33,521 nt of DNA from positions 29,460 to 62,980 of the forward strand of contig NZ_MUHW01000025.1 in assembly GCF_002007235.1 (NCBI RefSeq), written 5' to 3'. Below the pieces are notes generated by a model. It did no database searches, was not told where the DNA came from, and saw only the letters and a list, made by a program, of their open reading frames with translations. The position numbers were made by a program, and so were the translations under genes. This document shows positions 10,301 to 16,904 of this stretch, piece by piece. The stretch is from Oribacterium sp. C9 (GTDB lineage: Bacteria; Bacillota; Clostridia; Lachnospirales; Lachnospiraceae). The first letter of the stretch is position 1; every line of letters starts with the position of its first letter.

Positions 10301-11128
10301 ATTTTCAGAGCCTACTATGGTACCTGCCACATGGGTTCCGTGATCGTCAGAAGATGTCTTCTGAGGAGTGCTCGTACCGTCAACGAAGTCTCTGTAGGCA
10401 CAGCCTTCCCATTTATCTTCCGTAGACGGGTCATCCTCCTTATCCTTGTTCACCTCGCCTGTTGTGGAATCATAATCATAAAAATGTTTTTTCAGAGCAG
10501 GAAGATTGTAGTTCGCTCCTCCGTCTATGATTCCCACCACAGTGCCTTTTCCATCGATTCCGAAATCCTCCCAGACCTTGTCTGCATGTATGAGACTGAC
10601 ACCCCATTCGATATCTCTCTCATCAGGTACGAATATTTTTGTCTGCTGGGTCCTCAGCATCCTGTCCATGGGGTCATCCTCAACAGGTTCAATGTTCTCA
10701 ACATGTCCGTTTGATGTGACTTTGATGACCTCAGGAAGGGATGCGATTTCCAGAATAAGTTTCTTGTCCTTAGTCTTAATATGAATGGCATTGGTGATGT
10801 AGAAGGACTCCCACTCCGAGACCTTTGTACTGTCGTTTTCTATCGCCTTTTCTATTATCTCTTTTGCCTTCTTCTGAGATACAGTCGCCTTTTCCGCTCT
10901 CGAAAGTCCTGAGTCTTCAGGATTTCTGAATTTGATGAGGACATCATAGGGACTGCTCATTTCACTGAGCAGCGCTTCTGTCTCCTCAATCATTTCAGTA
11001 TTTTCTTTCTCTTCAACCCTTTTCTCCGCATACGCCCTTACAGGTGCCGCAGTTCCGAAAATTTCGGCAGTCGCCAGCGTGAGAGCCACCCCTCGCGCTG
11101 TGAGCCTTTTGATATTTTTACATTTCAT
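4376..11128 (-). CDS. Giant secreted subtilisin-like (S8) serine protease with BspA-type leucine-rich repeats
   Basis: A 2250-residue exported protein. A signal peptide (basic start, hydrophobic core, about residues 1-34) leads to a propeptide-like region (about 60-145) and an S8 catalytic domain. The triad is visible: Asp202 in GIIDGG, His263 in DDHGTHVAG and Ser430 in NGTSMAAPH, with the oxyanion Asn355 in AAGN. Next come two jelly-roll/MAM-like segments ending in GWYLDN (about 625-810 and 935-1115) around a fibronectin-III-like stretch, then a very acidic region (about 1140-1205). An EF-hand-like loop follows (DSDHDGELSEEE, 1228-1239), then two carboxypeptidase-regulatory-like beta domains (about 1290-1450), and from about 1640 BspA/LRR_5 repeats (IGEDAF, IENNAF, IGSGAF). 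There is no LPXTG motif or C-terminal membrane anchor. It is 22 bp downstream of the choline-binding-repeat gene, so co-transcription is likely. Targets are unknown: host, dietary or self-processing are all possible. Confidence 0.93.
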   Translation of the reverse strand: MKCKNIKRLTARGVALTLATAEIFGTAAPVRAYAEKRVEEKENTEMIEETEALLSEMSSPYDVLIKFRNPEDSGLSRAEKATVSQKKAKEIIEKAIENDSTKVSEWESFYITNAIHIKTKDKKLILEIASLPEVIKVTSNGHVENIEPVEDDPMDRMLRTQQTKIFVPDERDIEWGVSLIHADKVWEDFGIDGKGTVVGIIDGGANYNLPALKKHFYDYDSTTGEVNKDKEDDPSTEDKWEGCAYRDFVDGTSTPQKTSSDDHGTHVAGTIVGSENNSTNRIGVAPGARFITARAMGVDGGEVSDLIAAAEWMLQMRPDVVNNSWGGAADTDEWFKDVTDAWEEAGIIPVFAAGNTSGEVPGEGTISNPANYPNVIAVAAVDRNKKIGNFSNKGPSAFDSSLTKPEIAAPGVQVRSVDSRGTYVSWNGTSMAAPHVTGAVALIKAAAKKYGKAEEYDELSEIRELIMETAEPLTDSQFTESPNFAYGAGLINVYDAVAKIAGEDQSRIIGTVLQAGEDKEAPVVKLDMQDEAYVGRDLIIKAEISDDISIRSAKLKYWTEDESKAEEKLMTVKSGTQKDGVYTYTIPSEELTVGELNIVIEATDYKNTKVKAEKKILMRKGVSFPWSEDFEKAETGLKGFIIDGCWELSHRESVKEPEFPKGKDGADNKTYIGIDGGYPYFERRKDSSLYLPPVDLTTVVIDKDDPKTIPTLSVDMYNGFTGISTSKVQASFTGREDDWEDIYDVILRPDITERNWEHVTIPLDKYVDDQDTPEEDKINKEGRPLQIRFYFFGHDADEGIGWYLDNLEITKGEDVAPGQVQDLRGTVENKGLRIHFVANEESDMDHYVIERKTDGESADFRVLKKIEQNLSDFQFINKGEDKNRPSSHYRVNLYDETAESGKSYIYRVSAYDKSGNRSEYSKELKIDFDTYEDSVSYDFETGESGFTHGTLSDDAVDDWEYGTVDVMSDEELKDKTLSYRLAWQGMRKNKTHLFGTTLNGKASNGLDSYLLMPEVKVGDKDYLYFDSYSGMGMAGAGVDFYVEIKPEGAEGWTELIPSERIMDGDQIFTWHQIKQSLADYSGQTVSIRFRAETSQTVWIDGYNLGWYLDNVYVGKKSIEFEKLAGERYGKEKIASASEIVRSEEKAELEEKEADTEEKATPSVLVKNVKTDKEEDSDEKEEAEDAEDADVNDEEDDDQQESSNDDEKEYRLTKTKAGSFEDLFYELIDSDHDGELSEEELEEARSTGGNAPDKKVSADDRRYTASTEVNEAEEKTLHQYSTEELNKLGAGLYSEGHIPLSATITVKETGAYTRSSEIDGSFALNLTAGVNGASREYTLLITAYGHESIEKKVKVTGGDNVLKDAFVLSEAKKAGFKGQVQDENGEPLSGVSIRIDDDDQYQLLSTDDSGAYSMTEAFAGKHVLRFFKDGYISGEITVSLKEGENTLDPVKLSPLGAMKSVVTDYGVNPVTDSEGYYGTIFFTSGVRGLAVKFQSPYKGSMLKSAEIFAVHNQYFNGKHIEIGVLQYNSTGRLLEIAPFREYDELKPNEWNTIDFSEYNIRTDKPLYIAVTYEDDISITDSMGVLYDENASKKAISHSFVYDGAFTATDTISTTGAYGVKAAWLYGEDAEKNPETDDVIEDTPVIDPEKDEYEFDAETQTITKYNGKSKNVNVPSKIGGVQVLKIGEDAFNGTGKEDDEKIRTLTLPDTLTEIENNAFKNNMLTEVKIPENVERIGSGAFSQQWKLNLQDQSFTVICPEGVKEIEADTFAAAGSPFLGDFPGVEKIAKGAFTSMYDVEISAPLLKEVEENAFGSYNKREFTYPRIYTSTDTELESKDHQYLINPVVVTIKALNARDHEDVLRELHYYGDSNTEINRTVPADRFYKMGETVTIKAPDVSSKGGSYTSVDTKKEIKLQKVNVVEFYYHAYSARLRTPVLESDSEILGFAVPGAKVSVNMGDDSYTGTANGDGFFDISVARHKAGTQVSVTVNGEASYDGEIRETPEKDFLAEDGIIRRYLGMNSVVTIPNDIDGAGKITAIGDFAFYDIPLYSLTLSSKIETIGTGAFMNCGLTSFGFNLQDINQSALVYINEYAFKNNDLRKVELPDLTHQVRTGAFENNSIRQLKLGKYTSHVGARAFKDNFIESLTTSERQEEIGESAFENNRISSLYVYGFMEGYTDGLTEIPSAAFRNNRLTEAVLPAEINKVASDAFDNNSNGDQRFIIQSDNEDILPTKGYDVRRSDGTLLRYEVR

Positions 11129-11150
11129 ACTTCTCGTTTAACCCCTACTA

Positions 11151-14100
11151 TCAGTAACCACCATCGGGCTTTAAAGCCACATCGATATCCACGGTTTTAT
11201 AACCCGGAATATATACAGTTATGGTATATACAGAATATTTGTCTCCATCCATGACAACAGCTTTGCCAAGTTCCTCTCTGTATGTGTAAAGTGCGAACTT
11301 TATCCATTTCTCCTTTGAAGAGTAATTCGAGCATATCTCGCTGTAGCCCTCTATATACACAGGAACCCCTTCACCGGGAGCTGTACCTTTCTTATGGAAT
11401 ACGCCAACGGTACCCTTCAAAATGTCATTAGGAATTTCCTTGTCTGTCACCTTGATATAAACATCTCCTTTTCCCGAAAAAACAGGGATTCCGTCCTGTA
11501 ACTCGAACTTAGAATAACCATAGTTATCTGTTAATGCCGTCTCTACCGGTGCATCTTCTCCAGTAAACTCAGGCATACTGATACTAAGATCCGCACTCTT
11601 GATACCCGGTTTCTTTACTGTGAGATCCGCCTTTCCGTCTTTCACATATTTTGAAAAAGTCTCATATGGAATGCATATCTTGCTGACAAAATTTCTTTCC
11701 ACCACAGTCAGGCCCTGAAGTTTATCTTCTCCTGCATAGATCTCTACATCCTCAAGAGTCTCACCGTAATTGAGATTTGTTATTCTGAGATAAACAGGCA
11801 TATCTGGGATGATGGTTCCGGCAAGGATCACTTCCAGTGCCCTGTCCTTTTTATAATCGAGGTCTATGGAAGCTTCATCCTCATCAAGAGGCGCCTTCAC
11901 CTTAAGCCTGTATTTTATGTCTTCCTCCAATGTCTCTGTCTGAAGAGCATTCTTCGAAATGATGGTTATCTTTTTATCGTTCTCACTTATCCTGTAATCT
12001 TCATTCTTTACAAGAATTCTCTCTTCTGCCCCGGTAACATTTTTTGCGAGGCTAAGTTCAAGATCAGAAATCGAGTTCTTATCCAACGAGAAATTGCTTA
12101 GAGTTATCACAGGATTCTCCGTCACATAGTACCCCTGATACTTATCTTTACTGAGAGCAGGATCTCTCATCACAGAAAGGTAAACTGTAACCGGCATTAC
12201 TCCTCTACACTTCAAAGTGAAGCTGACCGAACCCCAGGATATGTTGCTCTTTATAAATTCACTGGGAACTGTGAGTCTGTAAACTCCCTCCTCTTCGGTT
12301 TCAGTAAATCCAAGCTGATCTGTTATGTCTGCATCACCCTTTACAAAAACAAGCTTTTTAATATCTTCAGAAGGCACATTTACAAAACTAAGCTCAGTTT
12401 CAAAATCCTTCTTTTTTGATACATTTTCATATCTTGGTGAGTATCCTGTTCCACCGTTTTTGAAGCTTACGCTTCTGTCTGTTGTAACGTTTATCTTGGC
12501 CTGTAATGCATTTTCGCCATCATATTCCACTGTGAGCCAGAAATAATTTGTGAGTCCAGATGGCATAAAATCCGATACATCTGCACTTGCTTTTCCTGTT
12601 GCCGCATCAAATGACAGCTTATCAAGTGTGGTTTTAAATCCACTTGCTCCCGTGATACTTACATCCCTTCCGTCACCTGTGTAATTTGAAAGCTCTATAC
12701 ATAGCTCCTCATCAAAGGCGTATCTATACTCCTTATATGAACCTTCTGACACCGGCTCACGATCCAGTGTGACTTTGATCTTATCCTTTGGTTTCTCCGT
12801 TTCCTTTTCCCTAAATCTGATGGTGAAAGTCGGCGTTCCGATATTTTCAAAGGAATCCATCAGTTTTGTCCTTACATCCGAAGGAAGATCCTCATAACCG
12901 TTATCGCACTTCACACATATCTCTTTTCCCGGCCCGAAGCTTCCGCTATATCCGTTCCATCTGGCATCAATGGTTATAGTTGTGCCATCATTAGTCTTAA
13001 ATGTAATAGTCTTTGGGAAGTAAGCCTGATAACTTGAAAGTTCCGCATCTATGTAATCTGTTTCCACTGCCTCAGGCTGAACATATCCTGTGATAGCCCA
13101 GTTATCAGGATGCTTCTTATTCTCTGTGTTCTCAGCAGTCGGTTCCTCCTGTGTAGGGTCTTCTGATGTTGGATCTTCCAGTGTCGGCTGTTCCGGCTCT
13201 GTAGGATTCTTTGGATCAAAACTGCCTGACTCTGAATTGGAGATCTCTATGGAAAGCGTTACATCATATTTCTTTAACTGATCTTCTATATCTCTGTAGC
13301 TTTCATCCACCCGGAAGGACACAGGTCTTGCCTTCATGATACTACCGGAAACCGCATCACCTTGAAGCTCCCAGTCCGTTACTATGGCTGTGGTGAGCTT
13401 GCCGTTTGAAAGATAAAAGCTTATTCCGCTGTTCTTTATTTTCTTCTCTATATATTGACGGGTCTTTTTCTCGTCACCCTTGAAGTTAACACACACTGCC
13501 CTCAGAGGCTTAATGCCTGTCACTGATACAGCACCACCCTTACGATCATCCTTTTTACCGCCGTTATCACCTGAAGGCTCAGGAGTGTCCTGAGGCTCAG
13601 TTTCAGACTCCATGGGTTTTGGATCCGACTTTGTCTCAGACGGCTTTGTTTCAGGTTCCGTCGGTCTTTCTCTCCATCCTGAGCTTCCGCTTCCACCAGA
13701 CTCACCGGAACCTCCTCTGACCACAGGCTTTCCCAGCTCTACCCTGTTTGCTCCGAGAACTTTTCTCGTTCTGATTCCCTTTCCCTCAACATAATGAACT
13801 GTTCCGTCTGTTTCCGACCACTGCCCGTCTTTATTTACAAAATAGTGATCCGGCGTAAAGGTACTTGCCGCCATGACGCCGTTCTGGTCGAAATAATAAC
13901 AGTAACCGTCTATCCAGTTCCAGCCTGTCATTACCCGCCCTTTTGTTCCATCGCTTATCTCATTCAAAAAGTACCATTTTCCATCTGTATCCAGAAACCA
14001 TCCCGTATCCATGATTCCGTTCTGGACATTCATATGATATTTGTATCCATCCGGCGCAGTTACCCATCCTGTTATTTTATTTCCAAAGGCATTGAGATAT

Positions 14101-14252
14101 ACCCAGTCTTTCCCATCGTATTGAAAACCGATATCTTTAACGATCGAGAACATGCTTCCGGTGTTAGCCGCATTGGAAATCGATGAAAATGGTACACTGA
14201 CCAAGGACAATGTCAGCATTGCCGTCATTGCCCGATATAATTGCTTTTTCAT
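11151..14252 (-). CDS. Secreted protein with N-terminal choline-binding-like cell-wall repeats and large C-terminal beta-rich region
   Basis: A 1033-residue exported protein. The signal peptide ends near SNA-A (residue 28). Residues about 40-155 contain four or five aromatic GW repeats (ITGWV, DTGWFLDTDGKWYFLN, MTGWNWIDGYCYYFDQNG), typical of choline-binding/CW_binding modules that hold proteins on cell-wall polymers. A Gly/Ser- then Pro/Thr/Glu-rich linker follows (about 180-240), and a second low-complexity PT/E linker lies near residues 350-380. The remaining roughly 650 residues are predicted mainly beta, with repeating domains I cannot name. The start ATG has AGGGG upstream, and the downstream protease gene has the same AGGGGTTAA block before its start. 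Wall attachment here could complement the unanchored protease encoded next. Confidence 0.85.
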   Translation of the reverse strand: MKKQLYRAMTAMLTLSLVSVPFSSISNAANTGSMFSIVKDIGFQYDGKDWVYLNAFGNKITGWVTAPDGYKYHMNVQNGIMDTGWFLDTDGKWYFLNEISDGTKGRVMTGWNWIDGYCYYFDQNGVMAASTFTPDHYFVNKDGQWSETDGTVHYVEGKGIRTRKVLGANRVELGKPVVRGGSGESGGSGSSGWRERPTEPETKPSETKSDPKPMESETEPQDTPEPSGDNGGKKDDRKGGAVSVTGIKPLRAVCVNFKGDEKKTRQYIEKKIKNSGISFYLSNGKLTTAIVTDWELQGDAVSGSIMKARPVSFRVDESYRDIEDQLKKYDVTLSIEISNSESGSFDPKNPTEPEQPTLEDPTSEDPTQEEPTAENTENKKHPDNWAITGYVQPEAVETDYIDAELSSYQAYFPKTITFKTNDGTTITIDARWNGYSGSFGPGKEICVKCDNGYEDLPSDVRTKLMDSFENIGTPTFTIRFREKETEKPKDKIKVTLDREPVSEGSYKEYRYAFDEELCIELSNYTGDGRDVSITGASGFKTTLDKLSFDAATGKASADVSDFMPSGLTNYFWLTVEYDGENALQAKINVTTDRSVSFKNGGTGYSPRYENVSKKKDFETELSFVNVPSEDIKKLVFVKGDADITDQLGFTETEEEGVYRLTVPSEFIKSNISWGSVSFTLKCRGVMPVTVYLSVMRDPALSKDKYQGYYVTENPVITLSNFSLDKNSISDLELSLAKNVTGAEERILVKNEDYRISENDKKITIISKNALQTETLEEDIKYRLKVKAPLDEDEASIDLDYKKDRALEVILAGTIIPDMPVYLRITNLNYGETLEDVEIYAGEDKLQGLTVVERNFVSKICIPYETFSKYVKDGKADLTVKKPGIKSADLSISMPEFTGEDAPVETALTDNYGYSKFELQDGIPVFSGKGDVYIKVTDKEIPNDILKGTVGVFHKKGTAPGEGVPVYIEGYSEICSNYSSKEKWIKFALYTYREELGKAVVMDGDKYSVYTITVYIPGYKTVDIDVALKPDGGY

Positions 14253-14278
14253 CTCTACTTAACCCCTTTATTTAATGA

Positions 14279-14294
14279 GTTAGTGCGCGCTAAC
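14279..14294. promoter_or_regulatory. GTTAG-N6-CTAAC box 1 upstream of secreted-protein unit
   Basis: A 16-bp palindromic site, GTTAG-TGCGCG-CTAAC, lies 27 bp before the start of the choline-binding-repeat gene and just downstream of a possible minus-strand -10 (TACTAT, plus-strand 14304-14309). The same 5-6-5 pattern recurs at 14322 and 28496. It is a probable binding site for a dimeric regulator (inference). Confidence 0.5.
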
Positions 14295-14310
14295 CCCAAA
14301 AATATAGTAA

Positions 14311-14348
14311 AATAAAAGAGAGTTAGCAACATCTAACTCTCTTTTATT
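14311..14348 (-). promoter_or_regulatory. Perfect 16-bp hairpin containing GTTAG-N6-CTAAC box 2
   Basis: Arms at 14311-14326 and 14333-14348 are perfectly complementary around the loop CAACAT. The inner 16 bp (14322-14337) is a second GTTAG-N6-CTAAC box, 43 bp centre to centre from box 1. On the minus strand a T-rich stretch follows, so it could also be a second terminator for the upstream reductase gene, or a leader structure for the secreted-protein unit. Confidence 0.55.
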
Positions 14349-14542
14349 AACTAATACTGCCTATTTATTTTTTTTATTCCGGCATCAGATTCTTGCCGCT
14401 TTTATACTTGGAAACTCCAGAATATCCATCGTAGACAATCTTATGGAAAATGCCATAGAATCCATCAATATGAAACCGGTGGCCGCCCATCTATTATTTA
14501 CCAGTTGAAATGAAGTCATGAGGCAATCACGGGGACGGAAAA

Positions 14543-14571
14543 GAGCCGCCACACTATTGTGTGAACGGCTC
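14543..14571 (-). terminator. Terminator of the flavin reductase gene
   Basis: The stem GAGCCG (14543-14548) / CGGCTC (14566-14571) has an inner CACAC-TATT-GTGTG stem. On the minus strand the hairpin is followed by TTTTCC. It sits about 35 bp beyond the reductase stop codon. Confidence 0.75.
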
Positions 14572-14606
14572 CCGGTATTATGATTATGACATCTACGGTC
14601 AAAACA

Positions 14607-16604
14607 TTATCCAATGTATGCTACTGCACTATCGCCTGCGATTCTTCCGAATACGATGATATCAGCTACTGCATTTCCACCGAGACGGTTAGCACCGTGA
14701 ACACCTCCGGTAACCTCACCTGCTGCAAACAGACCAGGGATAACATTACCCTCAGTATTGATAACTTCTGCAGAAGTATCGATCTTAAGACCACCCATTG
14801 TGTGATGGATTCCCGGAGAAACCTTGATAGCATAGAAAGGAGCCGTTGTAAGATCATTATCACTTGAGAATGATGTACGTCCAAACTCGGCATCCTTCTT
14901 GTCAGCCCAGATCTTAGCCCATCCGTCCATGGTCTCCTTAAATGCATCTGCTGGAACGCCCATAGCCTCTGCAAGCTCTTCGTATGTTTCGCCCTTTACT
15001 GCATAGCCGGAATTGTAATATCCTGTGTAAACTGATGAAGCATCCATCATCTTCTGATCAAGAATGATCCATGCACATCCATCTGTCTGTGCGATTTCAG
15101 CTGCGGAAACCTTATCTCTTGTAGATACTTCGTCATAGAATCTCTTTCCTTCCATATTGACAAGGATAGCACCGTCTCCACGGATACCCTCTGTGATAAG
15201 GTGAGCGTTACCATCAGCATCAACAGTCACTGTAGGATGAATCTGAATCTGCTCCATATCAACTGTGTCAGCCTTAACATCATCAGCTGTCGCCATATCG
15301 ATACCCTGTCCAAGAGAACCTGCGGCATTGGTTGTAACAAAGCCCTCAAGATCCGGATTGTACTTAACAACTCTATCAAGATCAGCACCGAAACCACCTG
15401 TAGCAAGAATTACTGCCTTTGCGTTAACAGTAACAGTATTACCTGTCTCACCCTCGGCAACTACACCTACAGCCTTGCCATCTTCCATGATGATCTTGTT
15501 TGCTGTTGTATTATAGTAAACATCGATATTGTCCTTGTCCTCTACGTTCTTTGTAAGGATAGGCACGAGGTAAGAACCAACTGCAGTTGTCTTTCCCTCA
15601 GCATTGACAGGTCTGTGTATACGCTTTACAGATGCACCGCCGAAAGCACCAACTGATGGAAGATCAGCGTTATGATCCTTCAGCCAGTCAACTGCGCCTG
15701 AGGTATTCTCACAAAGTGTCTTAACAAGGCTAAAATCATTTATTCCCTTACCACCGATCATTGTATCAAGCTCAAAAAGCTCTACAGAATCAAAGTAACC
15801 TTCAGGCTTTGCCTGATACTCATCCCACTGCTTCTGAACTGTAGCAGCAAGCTCTGTGATAACTTCATTGTCAGCCCATGACTCCTTGGCAGTATTAAGT
15901 GTCTTGTTTACACCGTCAGCCTCACCGAACTCATTTTCATCCTGTGTTGCTGTCTTGGCTGCGTTAAGTCCGCCGGTTGAACGAACTGTGTTTCCTCCGC
16001 CCATTGACTGTGACTCGAGAATAACAACATTCTTTCCTGCCTCAGCTGCTGTGATAGCGGCTGTCATTCCGGCACCACCCATACCAACAACTACTACATC
16101 AGCTTCAACAGACATATCTTCCTGAGGTGCTGCTGCGGCTGCCTCTACTGATTCAAGATCTTCGGGCTTAAGTCCAGCCTCTGCAAGTGCAGCTGTAGCT
16201 GCTTCTACAATAGCTTTTGATGTAATTGTTGCTCCTGAAATCGCATCAACCTGAATTGTATTTCTCTCGATCATCTCCTCAGGAAATGACTCGATTGCCT
16301 TGGATCCGATACCATCTGTTTCGCCGGGGCCTTCAATCTTGACATCTGCAATCTTTCCATCCTTAAGTGTGATGGCAACCTTAACCGGATTGCTCTCTCC
16401 ACCCTGTCCAACTGCAGTACCTTCATAAGTACCATCAGCTCCTGATTCAACCTTTGCTGCCTCTGTAGATGCCTCCGTTGCTGCAGCTGTTGTTGCCGCT
16501 GCTGTCTCTGCCGGCTTTGATCCGCATCCTGCAAGAGCCGAAGCGGTCATTGCACTTGCAAGAACTACCGCTGTTGCTGACTTTCCAATATTTCTCTTTT
16601 TCAT
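14607..16604 (-). CDS. Extracytoplasmic lipoprotein flavin reductase (FMN-binding plus fumarate-reductase-type FAD domain)
   Basis: A 665-residue exported reductase. The start is the Met of MKKRNIGK (16604), which follows AGAGG. An upstream in-frame ATG lacks a ribosome site. A lipobox (LAG-Cys27) predicts lipidation, followed by an Ala/Thr-rich linker. Residues about 55-145 form an FMN_bind domain with DAISGAT, the ApbE flavinylation motif, probably carrying covalent FMN on Thr126. From about 168 there is a FAD_binding_2 domain (VVVVGMGGAGMTAA). Active-site blocks of fumarate-reductase relatives are present: IQIHPT, TEGIRGDGAILVN, GIHHTMGG and GANRLGGNA. No heme motif (CxxCH) is seen, so electrons probably arrive by a flavin-based membrane route. 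The substrate may be fumarate or another unsaturated acid: this family is known to have radiated into urocanate, methacrylate, cinnamate and other acceptors. Confidence 0.9.
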   Translation of the reverse strand: MKKRNIGKSATAVVLASAMTASALAGCGSKPAETAAATTAAATEASTEAAKVESGADGTYEGTAVGQGGESNPVKVAITLKDGKIADVKIEGPGETDGIGSKAIESFPEEMIERNTIQVDAISGATITSKAIVEAATAALAEAGLKPEDLESVEAAAAAPQEDMSVEADVVVVGMGGAGMTAAITAAEAGKNVVILESQSMGGGNTVRSTGGLNAAKTATQDENEFGEADGVNKTLNTAKESWADNEVITELAATVQKQWDEYQAKPEGYFDSVELFELDTMIGGKGINDFSLVKTLCENTSGAVDWLKDHNADLPSVGAFGGASVKRIHRPVNAEGKTTAVGSYLVPILTKNVEDKDNIDVYYNTTANKIIMEDGKAVGVVAEGETGNTVTVNAKAVILATGGFGADLDRVVKYNPDLEGFVTTNAAGSLGQGIDMATADDVKADTVDMEQIQIHPTVTVDADGNAHLITEGIRGDGAILVNMEGKRFYDEVSTRDKVSAAEIAQTDGCAWIILDQKMMDASSVYTGYYNSGYAVKGETYEELAEAMGVPADAFKETMDGWAKIWADKKDAEFGRTSFSSDNDLTTAPFYAIKVSPGIHHTMGGLKIDTSAEVINTEGNVIPGLFAAGEVTGGVHGANRLGGNAVADIIVFGRIAGDSAVAYIG

Positions 16605-16625
16605 AATATTGTTACCTCTTTCTTG

Positions 16626-16658
16626 ATAATAACAACATTTCAAATGAATTGTTATTAT
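16626..16658. promoter_or_regulatory. Inverted repeat in the 5' leader of the reductase gene
   Basis: Perfect 10-bp arms ATAATAACAA (16626-16635) and TTGTTATTAT (16649-16658) are separated by 13 bp, between the predicted promoter and the ribosome site. The half-site ATAACA/TGTTAT is the same as in the three operators at 28595-28680, here with 15 bp rather than 4 bp between halves. It may be an operator or an mRNA hairpin. Confidence 0.5.
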
Positions 16659-16678
16659 TTAGTCAATGTTTCCAATCC

Positions 16679-16707
16679 ATACTAGCACCTGAATATGCTA
16701 CATACAA
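16679..16707 (-). promoter_or_regulatory. Predicted sigma-A promoter of the reductase gene
   Basis: On the minus strand, -35 TTGTAT (16702-16707), a 17-bp spacer and -10 TAGTAT (16679-16684) with an extended TG motif (TGCTAGTAT). Transcription would start near 16672, giving a leader of about 68 nt. Confidence 0.55.
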
Positions 16708-16812
16708 TGCAATTTTATTTTCTTTACTTACAAAAGGTCTTATGGCAAATCTCCGGCCTGATTTCCCATTGATAAAACTCATATTTACTGTCGATATAAA
16801 TCTAAATAGCGT

Positions 16813-16856
16813 GAACCGGATCCGGTAGCTTAAATCTTCCCAGCTTTATCCGGTTC
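16813..16856. repeat. Inverted repeat upstream of the diguanylate cyclase
   Basis: Nine-bp arms GAACCGGAT (16813-16821) and ATCCGGTTC (16848-16856), with a CCGGATCCGG palindrome in the left half, 49 bp before the cyclase start. No T tract follows, so it is more likely an operator or leader hairpin than a terminator. The rest of the 16605-16904 interval holds only the reductase promoter and its leader repeat. Confidence 0.45.
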
Positions 16857-16904
16857 TTAATACCACTTATAAAAAATTCATGAACCACAGATCGAAGGAG
16901 CGAG

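Larger units (their letters stand above)
14253..14606. other. Intergenic region between reductase and secreted-protein genes
   Basis: A 354-bp stretch without a convincing gene. It holds, from high to low coordinate, the reductase terminator (14543-14571), roughly 190 bp without recognisable signals, the 16-bp hairpin and the two GTTAG boxes. A plus-strand frame of about 50 codons without a usable start ends at TGA 14506-14508. I do not call it. Confidence 0.5.

Noticed and set aside
14355-14508. Plus-strand frame ending at TGA 14506-14508, containing SIVDNLMENAIESIN, faintly like a histidine-kinase N box
   Set aside because: There is no start codon with a ribosome site and the match is too short. 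It could be a decayed gene fragment, but chance is more likely.
14607-16604. Naming the reductase urocanate reductase or fumarate reductase outright
   Set aside because: The motifs fit the superfamily, but substrate-specific residues cannot be judged safely without alignment.
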